DNA of 39,198 nt from Deinococcus apachensis DSM 19763 (GTDB lineage: Bacteria; Deinococcota; Deinococci; Deinococcales; Deinococcaceae). Within the stretch, counting starts at the first letter, position 1. The number at the start of each line of letters is the position of its first letter. The translations under genes and the position numbers were made by a program. This document shows, piece after piece, positions 33,562-39,198 of this stretch. The notes beneath the pieces were generated by a model. The model did not search any database, was not told where the DNA came from, and saw nothing but the letters and a program-made list of their open reading frames with translations. The DNA is taken from the NCBI RefSeq assembly GCF_000381345.1, contig NZ_KB906420.1, positions 1 through 39,198 of the forward strand, read 5' to 3'.

Positions 33562-34877
33562 ATGGCGATTCGAAGGCGACAGGGAGAGGGAACGGTCCAC
33601 CCGATCATTCTCAATGGCCAGGTGGTGAGCTGGCGTGGCTTGGCGAGCTACCAGGATCCGGAGACGGGGGTGCGCCGCCGCAAGTCGGTCTGCCGCAAGA
33701 CCCGGGAGCAGGCGGAGCGGGCGTTCAGGCACCTGATCCGTTCCCTCCCCAAGGGGAGATCAGTCCGGCCCCGAACGGCCCAGGAGGTGGCCTGGACCGT
33801 GACCGCAGGCCCGGACTCGCTCAGCGCCTACCTGGGCCGCTGGCTGGAGCACAAGCGGCGGAGCGTGCGGCCCTCCACCTACCGGATGTACGTGGCGGGA
33901 TTGCGCCCGGTCGACGGGCCATTGGGAGAAAGGGAGCTGACGGGTCTGACCGTACTGGACATCCAGACGCTCGTCGATGCCCTGTGCCCGACCCATGGTC
34001 CACGTGCTACCGGACGGGCGCTGCACCTGCTGCGGATGGCCCTGAGGCAGGCGGTCCGCTGGCAACTCCTCCCCGTGAACGTGGCGGAGCACGTGGACAA
34101 GCCCCGGGTCGAGCGGGAGGAGATGACGGTCTGGACGCCGCAGCAGGCCAGGCGCTTCCTGGAGGTGGCGGCCGGGCATCGCCTGGGGCCGCTGTTCACG
34201 CTCGCCCTGAGCACGGGGCTGCGCCGGGGGAACTCCTCGCGCTGACCCGGGAGGATCTCGACTTCGGGGGACGGGCGCTCACCGTGCGGCGCAGCCTGAT
34301 AAAGGACGAGCGGAGCCGCGACGTAACAGGCGAACCGAAGACCCGGGCTTCCCATCGGCGGGTCGTCCTCGCCCAAGACGTCCTGGAGACGCTACACCTC
34401 CACTGGCAACGGGAGCATCACGCGGGACAGGCCCCGCAGAAGACCGCCCCGGTGTTCACGGCCGCGTCCGGCAACCATGTGGAGCAGCGCCACCTGCAGC
34501 GCACCTTCGAGGCGCTGCTCCAGGAGGCGGGGGTCCCTCGGATCCGGTTTCACGACCTGCGGCATACGGTGGCGAGCCTACTGATCCGCCGGGGCGTGCC
34601 GCCCAAGGTGGTGTCTGATCGTCTAGGGCACCGGAACGTGGCGTTTACCTTGCAGGTGTACACGCACCTCTACGACGACCAGCGCGAGGCCGCTGCCCTG
34701 CCGCTGTCCCAGTTGCTATCGGGCAGGCCAGGGGTCGCCCCGGGAAAGGACGTCTCGGGGCCGGAACTGGCCCAGGGTCTGGAGGCCCTGCGGCGCTGGC
34801 ATGCGGCCCTGACGGAGTTCCTGCGGGAGGCCCCGGAGTGGGCTCAGCGGGTGGCGGGAGATGCGTGGCCACGTTGA
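33562..34877 (+). pseudogene. Phage-type tyrosine integrase with a single G-run frameshift
   Basis: From ATG 33562 the frame encodes MAIRRRQGEGTVHPIIL, an arm-type DNA-binding region (VSWRGLASYQDPETGVRRRK) and an N-terminal SAM-like core-binding domain (LSAYLGRWLEHKRRSVRPST). The catalytic domain starts TPQQARRFLEVAAGHRLGPL and reaches the first Arg in LSTGLRRG. At 34226-34230 the sequence has five G where six would keep the frame. After one added G it reads ELLALTREDLDFGGRAL, then RFHDLRHTVASLLIRRG, SDRLGHRNVAFTLQVYTHLY and the C-terminus to 34877. All catalytic residues are therefore present, and one base separates this from an intact integrase of about 438 residues. If the indel is a base-calling error, the gene is active. 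Confidence 0.9.
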
Positions 34878-34926
34878 CCGGTAACGAACGCGTGGCTTCT
34901 GGCAACCCGACAGGTGGCTCGTCGGC

Positions 34927-35322
34927 TTAACGGAGGTACTCCTGTGACGCGTACCCGCTGCGCCCGTTCCACTGCATACGGCACCAGCCCGACGCGCAGG
35001 ACAACAGACGGACCGCGGTCCCCGAGGGCAGTGTCGCCACCTTGGCTGACTTCGCGGAGGGGCCCGCGCGCAGGTTGAGGTTGGTGGTCGTATGGCGGGT
35101 GGTCCCGTCGACAGGGGGTGCTGCGGCCGTGACGGGCGCTGCGACGGGCTGGGCCTGCTCGCTCTTGGGGCACCCGCTGGTGTACCCGAGGTCGCCGCAG
35201 ACGTACGTGCCGTGGTCGCTCGGGCAGGAATGTCAGCGGTGGCAGCCGTCCCGGTGAGCCTGCGCGGGCGCGAACAGCATGAACAGGACGGAGGCCGCGC
35301 CGAACAGGAGCGTTCGTTTCAT
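34927..35322 (-). pseudogene. Secreted Cys-rich and SH3b protein with an in-frame TGA
   Basis: From ATG 35322 the frame reads MKRTLLFGAASVLFMLFAPA, a signal peptide, then QAHRDGCHR, a TGA at 35235-35233, and HSCPSDHGTYVCGDLGYTSG with CPKSEQ. The TGA is one base from TGG, and Trp would suit the position. A Pro/Ala linker follows. Then comes a bacterial SH3 domain, starting TTTNLNLRAGPSAKSAK and going through VATLPSGTAVRLLSC, GWCRMQWNGRSGYASQEYL and a TAA at 34927. Total length would be 131 residues. The frame is otherwise unbroken, so this is a recent nonsense change or an error. Such proteins are expected at the cell envelope, binding peptidoglycan. Downstream of the stop codon the reading frame alone would be missed in automatic annotation. 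Confidence 0.82.
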
Positions 35323-35554
35323 GCCCCACGGTGGCACGCGTGCATTCGTTTCGTGCGCTACTTTGCCGGGTGACCCAGGACGAACAGGGCACATCGATCG
35401 TGGACACCATCAGGGGCGCTTCTCGCTCGGGTATACCTGGACTCGGCCTTGAACCCGTCCTGCTCCGGGCCATGGGCCTGCAGGTTGAGCGGAGCGCCTG
35501 ACTCAAAGCCGCCGCAAACAGGGCGCTTATCGACCTCCAAGCTTGCCTGGCCCT

Positions 35555-36319
35555 TCACCAGTGGTCGTCGAATAAGGACTGCTGAGTGTCAGGCGTATCA
35601 GGCACGCCGAACGCCTGCACTTCCCGGAACTCGAAGCCCCGTCCTTCCAACTGGAGCCGGGCGGGACCCGTAATCGCTGGGGCCGCCAGAATGCCCCTGA
35701 CCACCTCTATTCCCACGATCCGCTGCACGGACTGCACGTACCGTGCGAGTTGCGAGACCGCATCCTGGGTCGCTTTCCCCCGCTTGAGCTCCACGACCAC
35801 AAAGCGCCCTGTGCGTCCTGTGCGTATAGGTCAATGCCCCCGGATTCCACCAGGAGCTCCCGGTCCAGCACCTTGAGCCCGGGTTCGATGAGTTCCGGTT
35901 GCCGGGCGAGCATGGCCTGCATCTGGGCTTCGGAGCCGGAGAGTGAATCCTGCTTCCTCGGTGAGTTCCAGGGCTTGGGCGAGATGAGGTTCCAGGAAGA
36001 CGACGCGAACGAGTTCGGTCGGGCTGCGGCGCGAAGCGAGCAGGACGGCACGGTCATCCTCGACGAGGGCGGTGATCTCGTCCGTCCGGGGTTGCCAGTT
36101 CATGGGCTTGACGCCTTTCGGGGCGTGAATCTGAACGCTGCTGTCGCGCTTGAGGAGGACCAGGTAAGCGCCAACGTCCGCCGTGCTCGCTGCACGTCCG
36201 TGATAAGTGACCTCGGCCAGTCCGGCGACCTGGACTAGGCAGTCCCGGGTGCGAGTGTGCCGGAGCAGGAACGCAGTCAGTTCCAGGGGAGTGGGGGAGA
36301 GGAGCTGCTCGCGAATCAC
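35555..36319 (-). pseudogene. nucS: Endonuclease NucS/EndoMS with two frameshifts
   Basis: The product begins at GTG 36319 with the N-terminal DNA-binding domain (LVQVAGLAEVTYHGRAAS, SSVQIHAPKGVKPMNWQPR, VRVVFLEPHLAQALEL). Near 35945-35950 an extra base shifts to SGSEAQMQAMLARQPELIEP, GLKVLDRELLVESGGIDLYA and QDAQG. Near 35805 a missing base shifts again to FVVVELKRGKATQDAVSQLA and RYVQSVQRIVGIEVVRG, ending SLFDDHW. Catalytic residues of the NucS nuclease domain are recognisable: Glu of PELIE, Asp of GGIDLYA and the ExK of VVELKRG. NucS works in mismatch or branched-DNA repair in archaea, actinobacteria and Deinococcus-Thermus. The two shifts cancel, and both lie at places where one base restores a perfect family pattern. 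Confidence 0.87.
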
Positions 36320-36612
36320 TGCCCTATGCTAGCCACGAACTGAAAACAGCGCTCCGCCCATTCCCACGGGATGGGGCTTCCGGAGTGGGCCTCAGGAACT
36401 GGGTGAGGGAGAACGTGCCACAACACATCGCAGAGGTGAACCACATGACTGCAGGGCAGGACCAAATGACCGAAACGTTCCAGATCACGATACGGGACCC
36501 GCAACTCTGCCCGAACGAGGACGATGTCCTTCAGAACGAGGCAGGACAGCCCGTTCATGTAGACCGGAGTGTGAGACCAGGACTGCTGCCAGACACCTGG
36601 ATCGCGAAGCAA
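36316..36612 (-). CDS. Hypothetical small ORF overlapping the nucS start
   Basis: A frame of 98 residues whose stop overlaps the nucS GTG start as GTGA, the arrangement of translationally coupled genes. It contains YMNGLSCLVLKDIVLVRAEL and LERFGHLVLPCSHVVHLCDV. Its composition is unusual, with many Trp, His and Cys, and I recognise no family. Third-position GC is lower than in surrounding genes. A plus-strand frame over nearly the same bases (36385-36663) ends with ATGA on the oxidoreductase start and has a more ordinary composition. At most one is likely real and I cannot decide which. Confidence 0.3.
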   Translation of the reverse strand: MLRDPGVWQQSWSHTPVYMNGLSCLVLKDIVLVRAELRVPYRDLERFGHLVLPCSHVVHLCDVLWHVLPHPVPEAHSGSPIPWEWAERCFQFVASIGQ

Positions 36613-36659
36613 GACGGCTTAGCGGGCGAGCTGCGTTCCGGGAATGAGCGGAGGACCAG

Positions 36660-37658
36660 ATGACCAGCCCTGTTCGAGTCGGCGTGATCGGCCTCGGTGC
36701 CATCGGTCAGAGCTTACTGAAGGCTTTCACGGCCGAGCCCGAGGTGCAGGTCACCGCAGTGTGCGATGTGGACGCCTCCCTCGCTGAAAGGACCGCCCGC
36801 CCACTCGCGGCCTCCGCCTGGACCGACTACCGCCGGATGCTCGACGCGGTCGACCTGGATCTCGTGTACGTGGCCGTGCCGCCTCGGCATCATCACGCCA
36901 TCGCCCTGGATGTCATCACGGCAGGCAAGCACATTCTGTGCGAGAAACCGCTCGCGCTCACGCTGGCCGAAGCGCAGGACATGCAGCGCGCGGCGCAGGC
37001 GGCAGGCGTCGTTCACGCGTTGAACCTGCCTCTGCACGCCGACCCTGGGATCGAGACGTTTCGCCGTCTCGTCGGGGATGGCAGTCTCGGGGTACTCCGC
37101 CGCGCGGAGTTGACGCTGGTGTTTCCGCAGTGGCCGCGAGGGTGGCAGCAAAATCCCTGGATTGGCGGGCGGGAACAGGGCGGACCGATCCGAGAGGTCG
37201 GCCCGCACCTGCTGCATGTCATCCTGACCACACTCGGCCCAGTCAAGCGGGTGTGGACTCACGCCGAGTACCCTGTGGACGACCTGGCAGCATGTGAGAT
37301 TGCCGCGCTCGGCACGCTCGAGCTCGTGGATGGGCCCCTGATCGTCGTGTCGTGCCTGACGAACGTGCCGCGCCCGGAACAGGTGAGTCTCACAGTGTAC
37401 GGCTCCAGGGGCACCGCTGGTCTGGTGAACTGGGCTTCGCCGGTGGCGGCGTCGGGGCAGGCACCGCTTGAAGGCGTGCCGGTCGAGGGAGCACGGGTGC
37501 CCTCAGGGGCACGGCTGGTGCGGGCGCTGGTGAGCCGTGTGCGTGGTGGACCCGGGGACTTGGTGGACTTCACCATGGGCGTTCGTATCCAGGCCGTCCT
37601 GGACGCCTGGGAGCGCTCGTCATCCACGGGGACGTGGGTGGACGTCGCGCAGGCGTGA
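36660..37658 (+). CDS. Gfo/Idh/MocA-family oxidoreductase
   Basis: A 332-residue NAD(P)-dependent oxidoreductase. The N-terminal Rossmann fold starts VRVGVIGLGAIGQSLL (GxGxxG at about 11-16) and contains the family motif LCEKPLAL (about 93-100), whose Lys usually contacts the substrate. The C-terminal alpha/beta domain has GREQGGPIREVGPHLLHVI in place of the usual GGGxxxDxGxHxxD pattern, with Glu for Asp and the last Asp missing. The substrate may therefore differ from the typical sugar dehydrogenases. The ribosome binding site GGAGG is about 5 bases before the ATG. The gene diverges from nucS and no partner gene indicates the sugar or other compound acted upon. Confidence 0.9.
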   Translation: MTSPVRVGVIGLGAIGQSLLKAFTAEPEVQVTAVCDVDASLAERTARPLAASAWTDYRRMLDAVDLDLVYVAVPPRHHHAIALDVITAGKHILCEKPLALTLAEAQDMQRAAQAAGVVHALNLPLHADPGIETFRRLVGDGSLGVLRRAELTLVFPQWPRGWQQNPWIGGREQGGPIREVGPHLLHVILTTLGPVKRVWTHAEYPVDDLAACEIAALGTLELVDGPLIVVSCLTNVPRPEQVSLTVYGSRGTAGLVNWASPVAASGQAPLEGVPVEGARVPSGARLVRALVSRVRGGPGDLVDFTMGVRIQAVLDAWERSSSTGTWVDVAQA

Positions 37659-37837
37659 ACCCCGCTCCCGTCACGTTCGCGCCCAGCTAAGGGGGCCCTC
37701 GGTTGGACGTCGGATCGTCTCCTCAAGGACGCCGCCCGAGCGATGGTACAGCTTTGAGTCAGGTCCTCCGCCTGGCACAGAAGGCGGGGAACAACCGCTG
37801 AGCAGGCGGCATGATGGGCTCATGTCCCTCGTTGAGG

Positions 37838-38872
37838 TTAAGTTGCTCCAACTCCTCCATCCGCGAGCCAGGCGCGTACGGCGCTCTTGAGGAAGGCCAG
37901 TTCCTCCGGCAGACCCGCCGGACTCCCCGCCCGGTGCCCCCAGATGCTGGGAATGGGCCGCAGTTCCCCCGCTCTCAGGTGCGGCAACTCCGCCGCGTTG
38001 TCCGCCACCCGGAAGTACAGGTCGGTCTCCCCCGGCATCAGCAGTACCCGCGCCCGAATCGCCGCCAGCGCCCGGTTCAGGTCCTCGCCGTACCGCTCAT
38101 TCGCACTGATGTCCCCATGCATCCAACTCATCGCCTGCGCGTAGAGGTTCGCCGCCCGGTAAGAAGCGAACCCCTCCTCCCAGTCCGCCCGCAGGTACGA
38201 CTCCAAGTCCGGGAAGCCTAGGACCGTGCGGAAGAGCTCCGCGCGGTAGAAGTCCTGGCTCAATCCCCACCCCGCGTAGATATGCGCGAACGCCCGCAAG
38301 GCCGCCCGGGGCTCTGCCGAAAAGCGGCCGTGGCCGAGGTGCTCGGGGGCGACCTCCAGCGTCCTGAGCAGCCCGGAGAGAAACACCCGGTTGTGCAGGG
38401 CGGTGCGGGCACTCCCGCACACCACGATGGCCCGCTCGACCCGCTCGGGAAACAGGGCGGCCCAGTGGTACGCCTGCATCGCCCCCATCGAGAAGCCGTA
38501 AACCGCGGCGACCTGCTCCACCCCGAAGACCTCCCGGAGCAGCCGGGATTGCGCGAGCACGTTGTCGCGCAGCGTGACCACCTCGGGGTAGTCAGGGGTG
38601 TCGGCCGCGCCCGAGGAGAGCCCGTTGGAGAACATGTCGGGAATGACGATGAACCACTGCTCGGGGTCGAGCACGCCGTCCGGACCGATCAGCCAGCTCT
38701 GGCCGTCGTGGGTGGCGGTGTAGCTGCAGGGATAGACGATGACGTTGTCCCGGGCGGCGTTGAGGGTGCCGTGGGTCTGCCAGGCCAGCCGAGCTCCCCG
38801 GATGACGCCGCCGCGCTCAACGTGGAGGTCACCCAGTTCGAACACGCCCTGCTGGACAGGCCAGCCGGTCAT
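37838..38872 (-). CDS. MetX-like alpha/beta hydrolase (homoserine O-acetyltransferase family)
   Basis: A 344-residue alpha/beta-fold protein of the homoserine O-acetyltransferase superfamily. Landmarks are the N-terminal GVFELGDLHVERGGVIRGAR, LAWQTHGTLNAARDNVIVYP, IPDMFSNGLSSG, nucleophile Ser128 in YGFSMGAMQAYHWA, the Asp in LMPGETDLYF and the His in SIWGHRAGSP. It lacks several features of true MetX in the acyl-binding region, such as GNSGGP-type loops. Many such proteins are annotated as homoserine acetyltransferase but act as esterases. No methionine or cysteine synthesis gene is nearby. The start overlaps the end of a 19-residue upstream ORF as ATGA. Confidence 0.88.
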   Translation of the reverse strand: MTGWPVQQGVFELGDLHVERGGVIRGARLAWQTHGTLNAARDNVIVYPCSYTATHDGQSWLIGPDGVLDPEQWFIVIPDMFSNGLSSGAADTPDYPEVVTLRDNVLAQSRLLREVFGVEQVAAVYGFSMGAMQAYHWAALFPERVERAIVVCGSARTALHNRVFLSGLLRTLEVAPEHLGHGRFSAEPRAALRAFAHIYAGWGLSQDFYRAELFRTVLGFPDLESYLRADWEEGFASYRAANLYAQAMSWMHGDISANERYGEDLNRALAAIRARVLLMPGETDLYFRVADNAAELPHLRAGELRPIPSIWGHRAGSPAGLPEELAFLKSAVRAWLADGGVGAT

Positions 38873-38928
38873 CTGGTCCTCTTGGGCTGGGACGGGGAGG
38901 GCAGCCAGTCGCGGTTCGTCAGAGACAT
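38869..38928 (-). CDS. Short upstream ORF of 19 residues
   Basis: A Shine-Dalgarno-like AAGGTGAGG precedes an ATG at 38928. The frame reads MSLTNRDWLPSPSQPKRTR and stops at a TGA overlapping the hydrolase ATG as ATGA. The hydrolase itself has no independent ribosome binding site of this quality, so ribosomes may reach it through this leader. It may be a coupling device, a leader peptide or chance. Confidence 0.4.
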   Translation of the reverse strand: MSLTNRDWLPSPSQPKRTR

Positions 38929-39078
38929 GGCCTCACCTTACGCCCGTAGGGGATGGGTGGAGGATGCCGTGGGGCTGAGTGGTGAGCTGGCGTCAGCCTG
39001 TGTAGGCGCTCAAACTGCTGGACGGTCCAACGTCACGAGCGGAGGGTTGGTGAATGAACGGCACTCACTCAGTTGGGC

Positions 39079-39096
39079 GTCAACTTTGGTCTGCCA
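39079..39096 (+). repeat. 18-base direct repeat, copy 1
   Basis: GTCAACTTTGGTCTGCCA here and GTCAACTTTGATCTGTCA at 39181-39198 differ at two positions and are 102 bases apart. The local base composition is poorer in GC than the rest of the window. They may be recognition repeats or parts of a mobile-element end that continues beyond the window. Confidence 0.6.
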
Positions 39097-39166
39097 CTTT
39101 GCTATCTGGAGGATGTTTAAAACAGCGTTCCAATTCCAATCCGTTTTGACACACCTTTCCTGACAG

Positions 39167-39178
39167 CCCATTAATGGG
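39167..39178. repeat. 12-base perfect palindrome
   Basis: CCCATTAATGGG immediately precedes the second direct repeat. It is AT-centred in an otherwise GC-rich region, compatible with a protein-binding site. No gene can be assigned around it. Confidence 0.4.
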
Positions 39179-39180
39179 TC

Positions 39181-39198
39181 GTCAACTTTGATCTGTCA
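39181..39198 (+). repeat. 18-base direct repeat, copy 2
   Basis: Second copy of the repeat at 39079-39096, ending exactly at the window edge, so further copies may follow. It is preceded by the perfect palindrome CCCATTAATGGG (39167-39178). Confidence 0.6.

Noticed and set aside
1..39198. CRISPR arrays, rRNA genes or complete tRNA genes
   Set aside because: No regularly spaced repeats and no rRNA-like sequence were seen; the only tRNA-like stretch lacks its 5' half.

Overview
The window looks like a stretch of a Deinococcus-type chromosome or megaplasmid. This is inferred from the high GC content, a menC-type N-acylamino acid racemase that matches what I remember of the D. radiodurans enzyme, NucS, many CheB/PAS/histidine kinase proteins, and heavy IS630/IS3 content. 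I could run no database search, so the genus is an inference.

Layout. (1) 1-1875: a YjbR/MmcQ-like protein and an LLM-class flavin monooxygenase. (2) 1876-4811: an insertion-sequence pile made of a damaged IS630, a truncated second IS630 and an IS3 (IS407-type) element whose first catalytic Asp is changed to Ala. (3) 4822-17456: ten genes on the minus strand, tightly packed and often overlapping. In transcription order they are N-acylamino acid racemase, GNAT acyltransferase, DppB- and DppC-type permeases, a family 5 peptide-binding protein, S12 serine hydrolase, N-acyl-D-amino acid deacylase, M19 dipeptidase, a second S12 hydrolase and a MurR/RpiR-type regulator. Read together they form a coherent programme for importing peptides that contain D-residues, cutting them, and deacylating or racemising the products. 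A promoter-like site overlapped by a perfect inverted repeat lies upstream of the first gene.

(4) 17640-22314: a 3' fragment of a tRNA-Arg gene with a terminator, an MFS transporter, an alpha/beta hydrolase fused in frame to a small unrelated protein, and a broken tyrosine recombinase. (5) 22362-30812: a signalling island with two stand-alone CheB-like methylesterases, one CheB-CheR-PAS fusion and two histidine-kinase-like proteins. One kinase lacks the phospho-accepting His. The other keeps the His but has a degenerate ATP site and a frameshift. No chemoreceptor, CheA or CheW is present. (6) 30834-36319: mostly decayed material, including gene remnants, a CPBP protease, a frameshifted integrase, a secreted SH3-type protein with a nonsense codon, and NucS with two frameshifts. 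(7) 36660-39198: a Gfo/Idh/MocA oxidoreductase, a MetX-like alpha/beta hydrolase with a short upstream ORF, and short repeats at the edge.

Many single-base indels occur, several of them in G or C runs. They may be real decay or base-calling error, and this affects every pseudogene call here. The strongest candidate for an interesting system is the D-amino acid/D-peptide operon, followed by the receptor-less CheB/CheR/kinase island.
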